Of a stretch of 64,000 nt of DNA, positions 17,283 to 26,877 are shown piece by piece (positions within the stretch are counted from its first letter, which is position 1; each line of letters begins with the position of its first letter). The DNA is from G963556115 sp963675945 (GTDB lineage: Bacteria; Planctomycetota; SZUA-567). A program made the translations under genes and the position numbers. The notes under the pieces are model-generated. The model worked only from the letters and a program-made list of their open reading frames with translations. It searched no databases and was not told the DNA's origin. The stretch is taken from positions 1 to 64,000 of the forward strand of contig OY780932.1 of assembly GCA_963675945.1 (NCBI GenBank). The letters are read 5' to 3'.

Positions 17283-18407
17283 TTACTGCTTCTCAGGAAG
17301 AACTTGACGTAACTCCGGAGTAGCGTAAAATGGCAGCTTACTGACCACCGCCTCTACTGTAGTCCTGCCTAATTCAAGCTCAACCTTGCCGCCGAGCGCA
17401 GCCAGATCTTGATTTATATAACCCAAAGCTATACTTCCACCCACAAAGATACCAGGCCCGCCAGAGGTTATCCGACCTACCTCGACTCCACCGGCAAGTA
17501 TAGCACTCCCTTCACGAGCGATACGTTTACTCTCAAGCTGCAGCCCTACGAGAAGCTGCGCAGTATTTCCTGAATTTTCTATCGCTTGCAGCGCAGCTTT
17601 ACCCGGAAAGTCCTCAGCTTTACTCAGGCTTACCAACCCGGCATAACCAGTCATCAGCGGATTGATTTGAGCAGATAGTTCATGCCCGTACAAAGGTAGC
17701 CCGGCTTCAAGCCTCAAGGTATCACGAGCACCAAGCCCGCAAGGTATCAACCCATACTCACTTCCGGCTTCAAGCGCATAATACCAGAGTTGCCCCAACG
17801 CATCAGCATCAACAAATATCTCCACCCCAGCCGAGCCGGTATACCCCGAACGGCTCAAGATCATAGGTGAACCCTGCCACTCGGAGACAATAAACGAGTA
17901 GAACAGGAAGGTACGCAGATCAAAACCAGTAAGCTTCTCCACCACCTTGCACGCCAGCGGTCCTTGAATATCGACTTTACCCGTACTTGCAGACTGCTCT
18001 TCAAGCACCGCTCCCTCCGGCAGATAATTTGTCAGTTGCGCATAATCCCCGGCAATATCGCCAGCATTCACGCAGACCATCGCCTCCTGCTCACTGAGGA
18101 TAAAGACTACCACATCATCCTGCACCCCCCCAGCCTCATTGCAGATAAAGCTATAACGCATTCTACCTGTTCTCACCTTGGTGAAATCTCCAGCCAGAAG
18201 CTTATTGAGCGTTGCCCGCACATTGGTATCTACCAGAATAAACTCACCCATATGCGAGGTATCAAAGATCCCCACCCCCTCCCGCACCGCCAGATGCTCT
18301 TTGATAATGCCTGTCTTATACTGCAAGGGCATATTCCAGCCATTGAAATCTATCATCTTGGCTTCCTGCTCAACATGCGCTGCATATAGAAGTGTATTCT
18401 TGCTCAT
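17283..18407 (-). CDS. gcvT: Aminomethyltransferase, glycine cleavage T protein
   Basis: A 374-residue tetrahydrofolate-dependent enzyme that releases ammonia from the aminomethyl-lipoyl GcvH and makes 5,10-methylene-THF. Recognisable segments are MIDFNGWNMPLQY, GVGIFDTSHMGEF, YTGSAGVEIF and GLGARDTLRLEAGLPLYGHEL, the last being the folate-site signature. The length is typical. AGGACAT precedes the ATG. It is the first gene of the gcv cluster. The 70-base leader after the upstream terminator is too short to hold a glycine riboswitch. Confidence 0.96.
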   Translation of the reverse strand: MSKNTLLYAAHVEQEAKMIDFNGWNMPLQYKTGIIKEHLAVREGVGIFDTSHMGEFILVDTNVRATLNKLLAGDFTKVRTGRMRYSFICNEAGGVQDDVVVFILSEQEAMVCVNAGDIAGDYAQLTNYLPEGAVLEEQSASTGKVDIQGPLACKVVEKLTGFDLRTFLFYSFIVSEWQGSPMILSRSGYTGSAGVEIFVDADALGQLWYYALEAGSEYGLIPCGLGARDTLRLEAGLPLYGHELSAQINPLMTGYAGLVSLSKAEDFPGKAALQAIENSGNTAQLLVGLQLESKRIAREGSAILAGGVEVGRITSGGPGIFVGGSIALGYINQDLAALGGKVELELGRTTVEAVVSKLPFYATPELRQVLPEKQ

Positions 18408-18478
18408 AGTATGTCCTTTTTTTATCTCGATCTTTCAACAAAATAATTATATAGGCATTATTTTAATAGACAAGAAAG

Positions 18479-18512
18479 AAAAAAAAAAGGTCAGAATCCT
18501 CAGATTCTGACC
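18479..18512 (-). terminator. Rho-independent terminator of the 18549-18845 gene
   Basis: Perfect 10-base arms (18489-18498 and 18503-18512) with a 4-base loop. On the minus strand they are followed by ten T residues (18479-18488). It separates the small gene from the gcv operon. Confidence 0.9.
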
Positions 18513-18548
18513 CACAAATACCCCATCCCCACTCTTCAAACAACCTAC

Positions 18549-18845
18549 TCAGACCAAGGGCTGCTTCTCTTTCGGCAGATTTACGTCGACCCCAAGAGCA
18601 ATCAGCTTGTCCAACCTCCGGCGTTCCCGATCTCTCAAGATAACCTCATCAGATTCATCATACCAATCAAGCACAAACTCAAAGTCCCTTGCAGCCTCTA
18701 GTGAAATAAGATTTGGAATAACCCGCCTGTTCTTCCAGTGCTTTCTAAAAAGCTTCTCTCTCTTTTGTACTACCCCACTTCGCCACTTTAGTACCTCTTC
18801 TTGAGCAAATCCTAAATACTCAACTCGCATACTATCTGACTCCAT
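18549..18845 (-). CDS. Small hypothetical protein
   Basis: A 98-residue protein of unknown family. It is strongly charged, with a basic central part (VQKREKLFRKHWKNRRV) and an acidic/basic second half (DWYDESDEVILRDRERRRLDKL). It has no signal peptide, membrane segment or Cys. GGTGA lies 7 bases before the ATG; a second Met six codons in is an alternative start. A strong U-tract terminator lies just after the stop, which supports a real transcription unit. It is probably a small cytoplasmic protein; the function is unknown. Confidence 0.6.
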   Translation of the reverse strand: MESDSMRVEYLGFAQEEVLKWRSGVVQKREKLFRKHWKNRRVIPNLISLEAARDFEFVLDWYDESDEVILRDRERRRLDKLIALGVDVNLPKEKQPLV

Positions 18846-19510
18846 AACTTTTCACCCAAACATTTCAACGCAAAGCATACACAAAAAAGTAAAATCTCAT
18901 CACACAATAAACTCAACGACCCAGACCCAAACATACTGTCAGCCTGTCCAACTTTCATCGGAGAGTAGTTAAATATAAACATAGCGAGAACAATAAGAAT
19001 TTCAAGAAAATTTTTCGGCAAAAGTTGAGTTTTTTTACAAATTGACCAATTGTTACTTTTTGCATACCTCAAACCACATGCACAACATACCATATATGAC
19101 AAACACCAGTTATTCAGCACAATATATGCCGCCCAAATTCTTAATTGATTATTTTGCTTATTTTGAGTTTCTTTTCACAAAAAATGCTCATTTTCCTCTA
19201 CTGCCGGTATAAACGCACTTAAGTTATTATGCTATAAAGAGTAACAAATCTGAAAAATATAAAGCAAAACTACTCGTACCGACATTAATAAAACCTGCCG
19301 ACATAGTCGAATATACGGTATTCACATTCCATTTATATTTATAACTGAAACCCACTCTAATAAACGCAGAGCAAGCTAGTAAAAATTTTAAAATCAGCCA
19401 TCCGTATTATCTTTCCCGCAGCAAGTGCCCCCTTATCCCACCATTTTTGAATATAATATTTATACCAAACAAACTATTCTGCTCGACTATACTGCCAGAT
19501 AACACAAGAG
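18846..19510. other. Long AT-rich region without supported genes
   Basis: About 660 bases upstream of the 98-residue gene. It holds a 102-codon minus-strand frame (18812-19120) rich in Cys and Leu, with no RBS and overlapping the start of the next gene; this is not taken as coding. No tRNA, riboswitch or repeat is apparent. It should contain the promoter of the 18549-18845 gene. Confidence 0.4.
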
Positions 19511-19544
19511 AAAAAAGTGGTATCTTCCTCACGGAAGATACCAC
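19511..19544 (-). terminator. Strong rho-independent terminator of the small basic protein gene
   Basis: Perfect 12-base arms (19517-19528 and 19533-19544) with a 4-base loop, followed on the minus strand by six T residues (19511-19516). It lies 27 bases after the stop at 19571. Confidence 0.9.
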
Positions 19545-19570
19545 ATACAATAACTTATAAGCTCTAAAGA

Positions 19571-19681
19571 CTATCTACGTGCAGTCTTCTTAGCCTTAGG
19601 TAATGAACCACCTTTATGTAGCCAACGCCCACGGGGTTCTCCTCTACGGGTAGCCGATGGCTTACAACGTGAATGTGCCAT
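19571..19681 (-). CDS. 36-residue very basic protein, ribosomal-protein-like
   Basis: The ATG at 19681 stands behind a textbook ribosome binding site (AAGGAGATATAC), and the gene ends at a perfect terminator. This argues for strong expression of a 36-residue protein. Twelve of 36 residues are Arg or Lys; it has one Cys and one Trp and contains TRRGEPRGRWLHKGG and ends in KAKKTARR. Composition and size resemble very small ribosomal proteins such as bTHX, but no motif proves this. The longer frame starting at 19753 is not favoured because it lacks an RBS. It is probably RNA-binding; this is an inference. Confidence 0.7.
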   Translation of the reverse strand: MAHSRCKPSATRRGEPRGRWLHKGGSLPKAKKTARR

Positions 19682-20097
19682 GTATATCTCCTTATCTATA
19701 ATTAACTTAAACCGAATAAAACCTTTAAAATTGAATTGTAATTCTATTGACAACCGCCTGCTCTGTCAAGAGGTTTCGCTTTTTTTACCGGAAAAAACAA
19801 ACATAATAAAGCTGTCCACTCGGCATAAAACCACCCCTTCGGTTACCCATAGTACATAACCAAGAGCCCTGAGCCACTAGCTGTAAACTGAATTATTCAC
19901 AAATTTGACAATTAAGCAGAAGATTCAATGCCATTTTCTCAACAGACAGATAAAACATACTTGAAAAAAAGCCTCTCAGGAGCAGCTGTGCCCAACCAAC
20001 AAACTCAGCAGCAGCTATACCGACGACACCATATAAACTACAAGCCGGAAAAATTCTGTCACACCTGGGATAAAACCCCAAGCTCTGCTCCGTTCTA
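19682..20097. other. Intergenic region without supported genes
   Basis: About 415 bases between the small basic protein gene and the thioredoxin-fold lipoprotein gene, both on the minus strand. Frames of up to 80 codons exist on both strands but lack ribosome binding sites. It should carry the promoter of the basic protein gene and the 3' end of the lipoprotein transcript. No SRP RNA, RNase P RNA or tRNA signature was found. Confidence 0.4.
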
Positions 20098-20571
20098 CTA
20101 CCGTACCGCCCGGTTGAGTTCTGCCTCACTCATCACCCCAACATGCCTATCCACCTCTACTCCATTGTCATAGACAATTATCGTCGGTAGCTCTCTAACC
20201 CCATAAGCTTGATAATTAACCGCATAAGTAAAGCGCTTTTCCGCGTTCACCCCGGTCGGCAGCTTACTGGTAAATTTCTTCCAGATCTTGTCCTGGCGCT
20301 CACAAGAAGGACAAGCTACCTTTGCAAAGTAGACTACCGTTACTCCAGAACGCAAAGACGAAGAGAAATCCTCTGCCAGCATCCTCCTCCCGGCAGGACC
20401 GGTATACCCAACGGAGTCAGATTTTCCCCCTGGCTCGGTTGCTGCCGTAGACGCAGCAGCCCCAGTATTACCTGCAGCTTTATTCTGTGATTCTACTCGC
20501 CCCTGCTCACTGCAGCCGACGAGCAACATACCTACAACCAGCATAACCCACATATAATTTATAAACTTCAT
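20098..20571 (-). CDS. Thioredoxin-fold lipoprotein with CPSC active site
   Basis: A 157-residue envelope lipoprotein. The start at 20571 (MKFINYMWVMLVVGM) begins the signal peptide directly; the lipobox is LLVGC. A Ser/Thr/Ala/Gly-rich linker follows to about residue 60. The thioredoxin-like domain has VVYFAKVACPSCERQ (CxxC redox site), the cis-Pro segment VRELPTIIVYDNG, and a C-terminal helix. It probably reduces or isomerises disulfides, or delivers electrons, on the periplasmic side of a membrane. The partner is unknown. It lies 120 bases upstream of the chemoreceptor stop and is not clearly co-transcribed with it. Confidence 0.82.
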   Translation of the reverse strand: MKFINYMWVMLVVGMLLVGCSEQGRVESQNKAAGNTGAAASTAATEPGGKSDSVGYTGPAGRRMLAEDFSSSLRSGVTVVYFAKVACPSCERQDKIWKKFTSKLPTGVNAEKRFTYAVNYQAYGVRELPTIIVYDNGVEVDRHVGVMSEAELNRAVR

Positions 20572-20705
20572 TTTTAGCCTCAATACGCAAAGATTGATAA
20601 AACAAATAAAAAGTACTTGCCAATACCATAAGCAAGTACTCCTTAAATATTACGTAAAACAAACTCTATGTCTAGTATTATTCTTTAAAACCGGGCTTAA
20701 AAAAG

Positions 20706-23258
20706 CTATTGCTTACCGTCCTCATCCTCATCAGCTTCAGACTCGTCATAATCTTCCTGCCCGCCCCAACCTAATTGAGGTGCTGCAGGCTCCTCATCAA
20801 GATCAAGATACTCTCCGTCGTATTCATCATACTCACCATCATAATACTCTTCATCCAGATCCTGCTCAAGCTTTAGTTCAAATCTGCTGACAAGATCTTG
20901 AAGTTCGCTTGCCTGCTCCTTCATTACCTGGGTCGCACTGGCGGTCTCTTCGGCATTTGCGGTATTCTGCATAGTCACGGCATCTATCTGTTGGAGTCCC
21001 AAATTTATCTGAGCAACACCCTGCGCCTGTTCACCCGAAGCTGTCGCAATCTCACCCACCAGATCTGTTGTCTTATTAATACCCAGAGCTACACTTTCCA
21101 GAACTTCTGCTGTCGCAATCGCAACCGTGTTACCCTTATTTATCTCTTTGACTACATTTTCAATAAGAATTGCAGTCTCACCAGCGGCCTTGGCCGATCT
21201 AGCCGCCAAGTTTCTTACCTCTTCAGCCACCACGGCAAATCCCTTACCATGCGCCCCGGCTCGAGCCGCTTCAACCGCAGCATTAAGTGCCAACAGATTG
21301 GTCTGGAACGCAATATCATCGATAGTCTTTACCACCTTCTGAGTATCAGCTGCAGATCTACTGATCTCTTCCATAGCTGTTGCCAACTCATCCATCTTCT
21401 CTTTGCCATCAATTGCCACCTTATTGGCATCCTTGGAAAGGCTGCTAGCCTGTTCGGCATTCTCGGCATTGAGATTGGTCTGCGAACCTAGTTCAGACAT
21501 TGATGAAGAGATCTGCTCCAGTGAGGCAGCCTGTGAGGTCGCGCCATCGGATAGTGACTGACTTGCAGCGCGCACCTGCTCGGCACCATGCGCAACTCGC
21601 TCAACTGTATTCGCCACTTTATTGAGTGCCATATTAACCTGTTCAATCATAATTGAGAGGTTCTGATTCATCTCATCCTTATCAGATTTAACCACTACCT
21701 CGGTGCGCCACTTACCAGAAGCCAGGCGTTGGGCAATGCCATTGATCCGTTTATAATCTTCGAGCACACTCTCGGCAACCCGGAACAATTGTCCTATCTC
21801 ATCATTCTTCTGAAGTGACTTCTCATCAATCTCAATCTGGAGGTCACCATCATGCACCAACCTGCTTTGAATATCCAGCACCCGCATAATCCCCCGACGC
21901 ACACCAAGGGTAATAAATACCGCCAGGAAGATACCGACAAGAGCACTTATCGCGCTTATCACAATTCCAAGATTACTCTGATCAATACCGTTTTCCACCA
22001 TATCCTGCAGCGAATGTACTGTTGACTGCTCAACTATTCCAACAATCTTGCGTAGTGCATCAGCAGAATTCTCGAGTTTTGCCGTTGCCTCAGGAATATA
22101 AACATTATTGATATTTAAAGCCTGCTTCTGCCATTCATCAACAATATCCCGATATGCGTAAACACTATTCATAATCTCTACGACCGCCATCTTGTCTTCC
22201 TGGGTCACCAGCAACCCGGTGAGCTTATCAAGATTATCCGTACAGTTTTTGAGCATGACGTTAGAGATATCCTTATACATAGGATTCTTGGTTATAATAT
22301 AGTTCAGAGTCGAAATCCTGACATCAGATACCAGGTTACTCTGCTCCTTAAGCTGAGCCACAACCGCAGAATTAGCTTTAATGCGCGATTTTGGCAACTC
22401 TTCCAGGCGGGTCAAAACCACACCAATCTCTTTACTAGCCCTGGCAAAATCTTTTTCCGCTTTTTTCAATTCCTTTGGATCATCCGTATCCTTGCCGATT
22501 CCTTTAGTCAGGATCTCCACCGACTCATAATAAGAGGTTACAAACCGTTTGAGAATAAGTCCTTTGATCTTTTCTGCCTGCTCCAGACTATTGATTACTT
22601 GATTTGTCTGCTCAATAATAGCTTCCTTCTTTTGTTCAAAAACCTTGAAGGTAGCTTCAACATTATCAAGCTTGGTTGTGCGAATCTGCGAACCAAGGGT
22701 TGTGAATTCATTTACCAGCGACTTGAGTACATTTATCTCATCGAGTACCTGGAGTAAATCAGCCTGATTAGCATCCTTTACCTTATAAAACATATTGAGC
22801 ATAGTCGTGAGACTCTCTGAAGAATCCACCATCTCCTGCTTACTCTCTTCCTCAGCTTTTACACTCTCCTGCAAGACCTCGAATTTCTCCTTAAACCCAA
22901 GCAGGCTACCTTCTACCTCGCGGTATAGTCCAATCATCTCCTCCGGAATTTTCACTTCCGAATTATCAACTCGCGCCAACACCTGATTTCCAGATTCGAT
23001 AATACTCTCAGCGGCAAGAACAATCACCTTGGCCATATCCTCAGAAGGATCGTTTACATACCTGACCTGATCAGTCTGTATCCGTTCAACCTTGATTGCA
23101 TCACTCTCCGCATTGAGCAACCCAGGTAAATTCTTCGTAGATATGGCGGTAATGCCAGTATTAATAGAATAAACCGTTATCCAGGCAAAGACGCCTAAAA
23201 ATGCAATTATTAATACCAGACCTAAAAAACCGCCACCAATCTTGTGAACTAATTTCAT
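20706..23258 (-). CDS. Methyl-accepting chemotaxis protein
   Basis: An 850-residue transmembrane chemoreceptor. TM1 is at about residues 10-31 and TM2 at about 431-453. Between them lies a long, almost wholly helical periplasmic sensor of about 400 residues. HAMP follows (about 455-510), then the cytoplasmic signalling coiled coil. Its hairpin tip is IAFQTNLLALNAAVEAARAG, which contacts CheA and CheW. The last 50 residues are an unusual acidic, Tyr-rich tail (blocks such as YYDGEYDEYDGEY) with no CheR-docking pentapeptide of the NWETF kind. No che genes are nearby. The ligand is unknown. Confidence 0.95.
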   Translation of the reverse strand: MKLVHKIGGGFLGLVLIIAFLGVFAWITVYSINTGITAISTKNLPGLLNAESDAIKVERIQTDQVRYVNDPSEDMAKVIVLAAESIIESGNQVLARVDNSEVKIPEEMIGLYREVEGSLLGFKEKFEVLQESVKAEEESKQEMVDSSESLTTMLNMFYKVKDANQADLLQVLDEINVLKSLVNEFTTLGSQIRTTKLDNVEATFKVFEQKKEAIIEQTNQVINSLEQAEKIKGLILKRFVTSYYESVEILTKGIGKDTDDPKELKKAEKDFARASKEIGVVLTRLEELPKSRIKANSAVVAQLKEQSNLVSDVRISTLNYIITKNPMYKDISNVMLKNCTDNLDKLTGLLVTQEDKMAVVEIMNSVYAYRDIVDEWQKQALNINNVYIPEATAKLENSADALRKIVGIVEQSTVHSLQDMVENGIDQSNLGIVISAISALVGIFLAVFITLGVRRGIMRVLDIQSRLVHDGDLQIEIDEKSLQKNDEIGQLFRVAESVLEDYKRINGIAQRLASGKWRTEVVVKSDKDEMNQNLSIMIEQVNMALNKVANTVERVAHGAEQVRAASQSLSDGATSQAASLEQISSSMSELGSQTNLNAENAEQASSLSKDANKVAIDGKEKMDELATAMEEISRSAADTQKVVKTIDDIAFQTNLLALNAAVEAARAGAHGKGFAVVAEEVRNLAARSAKAAGETAILIENVVKEINKGNTVAIATAEVLESVALGINKTTDLVGEIATASGEQAQGVAQINLGLQQIDAVTMQNTANAEETASATQVMKEQASELQDLVSRFELKLEQDLDEEYYDGEYDEYDGEYLDLDEEPAAPQLGWGGQEDYDESEADEDEDGKQ

Positions 23259-23873
23259 AAGTCAGTCTCCTTTTAGCACAAAATTTATAGCTTGACTTAA
23301 CCGTCACCCAAAAAAAACATACACGCATTATTATATAATACTATTGCGACTTATTCCAATTAAAAAAACGCTACTCCAATGATAGATAGCATCATAGCGT
23401 GCAATAATAACAATTTTATAAACCCTCTGTGAGTTTGATTTACATTGATTTTACAATTATATATTGACAATTACTTACTTACTAACCCCAGTGTCAACTT
23501 ATTATACTTTTCCCATAAACATCATATCTCTATACTATCACAAGAGTAATAGATACTCTACCACTGAAATTAGCATTTACGTAACTTATCAAATTTACAT
23601 ATGCTATAATTCCCTTACTCAAGCATAAACTCCATTAAAAGGCAAAGCTATCATCAAAACAGCATATTTTTTTTTAAAAAAAAACCACCTCTATTTCTAA
23701 CAAATTCCTAATATGCAGGTTTAATCTTGTCACTCTCTTTTCAAATAACATCCAACCTCTCCGCAGGAAAAACGAGACATTAGTATAATTTATCAGCAAA
23801 AATGATATGATAACAATATAATATCAATAAATCATCTTTATTATTACAAGCATTTTTCAGGGCAAGTCGTACA
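23259..23873. other. AT-rich intergenic region, no gene seen
   Basis: About 615 bases between the lepA stop and the chemoreceptor start, both on the minus strand. It holds long A and T runs (for example near 23665-23695) and no supported reading frame. It must contain the chemoreceptor promoter. No clear lepA terminator hairpin was found. Confidence 0.4.
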
Positions 23874-25670
23874 TTATTCCTTAGTATTAAGAACTGCAAG
23901 AAAGGCTTTCTGCGGCACAGAAACACTACCTATCGAGCGCATCCTCTTCTTCCCTTCCTTCTGCTTTTCAAGCAGCTTGCGCTTACGCGTAATATCACCA
24001 CCATAACACTTGGCGGTAACATTCTTCCTGAAGGGCGCGATATTCTCACGCGCAACAACCTTCGCCCCCACTGCGGCCTGCAGCGCTATCTGAAACATAT
24101 GCTTTGGAATCTCTTGACGCAATTTTTTAAGTACTGCCCGGCCGCGCCGCTGCGCTTGGGATTTAAGACAGACAATTGACAGCGCATCTACCGGTTCCTG
24201 GTGTACCAGAATATCCATCTTGCATAAATCTTCTGGTTGGTAGCGCAGCATCTCATAATCCATGGTTCCATAGCCGCGGGTCGAACTCTTGAGAATATCA
24301 TAGAAATCATAGACTATTTCGGCAAAGGGGATCTCATAAGTCAATAGAGCCCGGTTTGAACCGATATATTCCAACCCCTTATACTCACCCCGACGTTCCT
24401 CGGTGAGGGTCATTATCGTACCGATAAACTCCTTGGGAACCATAACCTGTAACTTTACCACCGGCTCGCGAAAACTGGTTATCATTGATGCATCCGGCAC
24501 ATCGGCAGCACTATGCACATCCACTACCTTGCCTGAGGTCAACTCCACCTGATAAGTTACATTCGGTGCGGTCATGATCAAATCCAGGTCACTCTCCCGC
24601 TCCAGCCGCTCATGGATAATCTCCATATGCAGCATGCCCAGAAAGCCACAGCGATACCCGAAGCCCAGTGCCTGCGAGGTCTCCGCTTCAAAGGTAAAGG
24701 AAGAATCATTGAGCGACAGTCTCTCCAGAGCTTTACGTAAATTCTCAAAATTTTCGCTGGAACTAGGGTACAACCCGCAATATACCATGCTCTTAGGTTC
24801 TTCATAGCCTGCCAGCGGCTCAACCTTAGCCTTATCATTGATAAGAGTGTCCCCAACCTTTACCGTTGAGAGTTCCTTGATATTACCTACCACATAACCG
24901 ACCATCCCGGTTGTAAGTGCCTGTACCTGAGTCATCGCCGGTCTGAAGGTACCGAGTTCCGTAACCTCATAACTCGAACCACTAGCGATCATATGCACCA
25001 TGTCGCCCTTTTTGACCCCACCGTCAACCACTCGCAGATGGGTTATCACTCCCCGGTAATCATCATACACCGAATCGAAGATCAATCCTCGCAGTATCCC
25101 ATCTTCATTACCGGGAGGTGGTGGAATATCTCTGACAATAGCGTCAAGCACCTCACGAATCCCCGCCCCAGTCTTAGCACTGGTAAAGATAACCTCCTCC
25201 GGTTCACAACCAAGGAAAGAGACTATCTCTTCTTGAACCGCATCTGGAACCGCATGCGGAAGATCTATTTTATTGACCACCGGAATTATTTTCAGATCAT
25301 GCTCTAACGCAAGGTAGGCATTGGCAATAGTCTGCGCCTCGATTCCCTGCGAGGCATCGACCACGAGTAAAGCTCCCTCACACGCCGCCAAGGAGCGAGA
25401 AACTTCATAGGTGAAATCCACATGCCCCGGGGTATCGATAAGATTCAGGAGATATTCCTCTCCAGTTCCTGATTTATAATTCATCGCCACAGATCGAGCT
25501 TTTATCGTAATACCGCGCTCCCGTTCAATATCCATATCATCCAGTAACTGTTGCCGGAATTCCCTCTCACTGACCATCCCCGTCTCCAAAAGCATCCTGT
25601 CGGCAAGGGTACTCTTACCATGGTCAATATGAGCTATTATACTGAAATTACGTATATTATTCTTTTTCAT
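23874..25670 (-). CDS. lepA: Elongation factor 4 (back-translocating GTPase LepA)
   Basis: A 598-residue ribosome-binding GTPase that remodels stalled or mistranslocated elongation complexes. The G motifs are AHIDHGKSTLADR (G1), DTPGHVDF (G3) and NKIDLP (G4). The LepA-specific C-terminal domain ends GDITRKRKLLEKQKEGKKRM and SVPQKAFLAVL, which distinguishes it from EF-G. The length is typical. A hairpin terminator of the upstream ROK gene separates it from that operon. Confidence 0.98.
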   Translation of the reverse strand: MKKNNIRNFSIIAHIDHGKSTLADRMLLETGMVSEREFRQQLLDDMDIERERGITIKARSVAMNYKSGTGEEYLLNLIDTPGHVDFTYEVSRSLAACEGALLVVDASQGIEAQTIANAYLALEHDLKIIPVVNKIDLPHAVPDAVQEEIVSFLGCEPEEVIFTSAKTGAGIREVLDAIVRDIPPPPGNEDGILRGLIFDSVYDDYRGVITHLRVVDGGVKKGDMVHMIASGSSYEVTELGTFRPAMTQVQALTTGMVGYVVGNIKELSTVKVGDTLINDKAKVEPLAGYEEPKSMVYCGLYPSSSENFENLRKALERLSLNDSSFTFEAETSQALGFGYRCGFLGMLHMEIIHERLERESDLDLIMTAPNVTYQVELTSGKVVDVHSAADVPDASMITSFREPVVKLQVMVPKEFIGTIMTLTEERRGEYKGLEYIGSNRALLTYEIPFAEIVYDFYDILKSSTRGYGTMDYEMLRYQPEDLCKMDILVHQEPVDALSIVCLKSQAQRRGRAVLKKLRQEIPKHMFQIALQAAVGAKVVARENIAPFRKNVTAKCYGGDITRKRKLLEKQKEGKKRMRSIGSVSVPQKAFLAVLNTKE

Positions 25671-25727
25671 CGCTACAGAGCCACCTTTAATATCAATTGC
25701 TAAAGACCTAATGATCCAATAAAAGAA

Positions 25728-25754
25728 ACAGCCCTACACATTTGTAAGGGCTGT
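25728..25754 (-). terminator. Terminator between the ROK kinase gene and lepA
   Basis: Eight-base perfect arms (25728-25735 and 25747-25754) around an 11-base loop, followed on the minus strand by a T-rich tract (25716-25727 region). It lies 93 bases after the ROK stop. Confidence 0.6.
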
Positions 25755-25846
25755 CACGCTTGAATAATAATAATATTTTATAGATTACCCGACAGATTTC
25801 AATACCAAATAAAATGTTGACCTATAAAACTACGGTATAAATAATA

Positions 25847-26815
25847 CTATTGCAATTCATGAAAGACGCAGCCGGCCGCCCCGATGACCCCAGCATCACC
25901 CCCAAGCTCAGCCGGAACAATCTTCATCCGATCAATAGCCCGCTTAAAGGGGAGGATCTTATACTTCTCATTAATCTTATCAAATAGGAAATCACCCGCC
26001 TGAATCACCCCGCCATAAATTACCATCATCTCCGGATTGAGAAGATTGGCCATACCTGCGCAGAGATTGGCAATGTAATGAGTAGCCGAATCAATTATCT
26101 CCAAGGCAAGTTCATCCTGATCATCCATAGCCGTATTGAAGATATCCTCACAAGTAATCGTAGCATAATCCTCGCGACTCGCCAGTACGCTCTTCCGTCC
26201 GGCTTCCAGTTCTTCAACAAACCGTTTCTGAATTGATGAGGCTGAAGCATAAGTCTCAATACACCCCTTACCCCCACACCCACAAGGCCTGCCGTTATTC
26301 TCCACAATAAGATGCCCGATCTCACCGGCCAACCCGTCGACGCCCTTCCACAATTTATTATCCAAGACAATAGCACCACCGATACCGGTACCGATAGTAA
26401 TCATCAGCATTGTCGAGCAACCTTTGGCCACTCCGGCAAAGAACTCACCATATCCTGCGGCATTGGCATCATTCTCCAAAATTGTTTTAATCCCAGTAAG
26501 TTCCGTAAGCCGCTGTCCCAACGGAGCATCCTTGAGCTGTAGATTAGGTGTATCGTAAACAATTCCCTTCACCGAATTGACAATACCCGGGCACGCCGCA
26601 CAGGTTCCCAGGTATTCGCTCCTATCCACGCCAAAATCCGCCACAGTCTTATTTACCAATTTTGCTAAAGTATCTGATACCGCCTCAAAACCGCCGTTCT
26701 TTGGGGTAGGCATTCTATTGTTGAGCAGAACCTTACCGGTATCATCAACAACCGCACACCGCGAATTGGTTCCACCCAAGTCTATACCCAAAGCTAATTT
26801 CTGTTTATCTCCCAT
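25847..26815 (-). CDS. ROK-family sugar kinase (glucokinase-like)
   Basis: A 322-residue cytoplasmic kinase that phosphorylates glucose or a related hexose. The N-terminal phosphate loop is LGIDLGGTNSRCAVVD. The catalytic region has ENDANAAGYGEF and TIGTGIGGAIV. The ROK zinc motif is complete as CGCGGKGCIE. There is no N-terminal helix-turn-helix, so it is a kinase and not a ROK repressor. It is the last gene of a minus-strand run (argB-argD-argF-rph-rdgB), 62 bases after rdgB, and ends at a terminator. Confidence 0.92.
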   Translation of the reverse strand: MGDKQKLALGIDLGGTNSRCAVVDDTGKVLLNNRMPTPKNGGFEAVSDTLAKLVNKTVADFGVDRSEYLGTCAACPGIVNSVKGIVYDTPNLQLKDAPLGQRLTELTGIKTILENDANAAGYGEFFAGVAKGCSTMLMITIGTGIGGAIVLDNKLWKGVDGLAGEIGHLIVENNGRPCGCGGKGCIETYASASSIQKRFVEELEAGRKSVLASREDYATITCEDIFNTAMDDQDELALEIIDSATHYIANLCAGMANLLNPEMMVIYGGVIQAGDFLFDKINEKYKILPFKRAIDRMKIVPAELGGDAGVIGAAGCVFHELQ

Positions 26816-26877
26816 CCTCTATTTCTCCCAACAAAGCCACGCACTTGTATCCCAATAAACTATCAATTTATATTAAA

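Noticed and set aside
18408..18478. Glycine riboswitch ahead of gcvT
   Set aside because: Only about 70 bases separate the upstream terminator from gcvT, too short for the aptamer, and no conserved core is seen.
18812..19120. 102-codon Cys/Leu-rich minus-strand frame
   Set aside because: No ribosome binding site; it overlaps the start of the better supported 98-residue gene in another frame.
19961..20100. Possible small stable RNA (SRP-like) on the minus strand
   Set aside because: The diagnostic GGTCAGG...GGAAGGAAGCAGCC core is missing.
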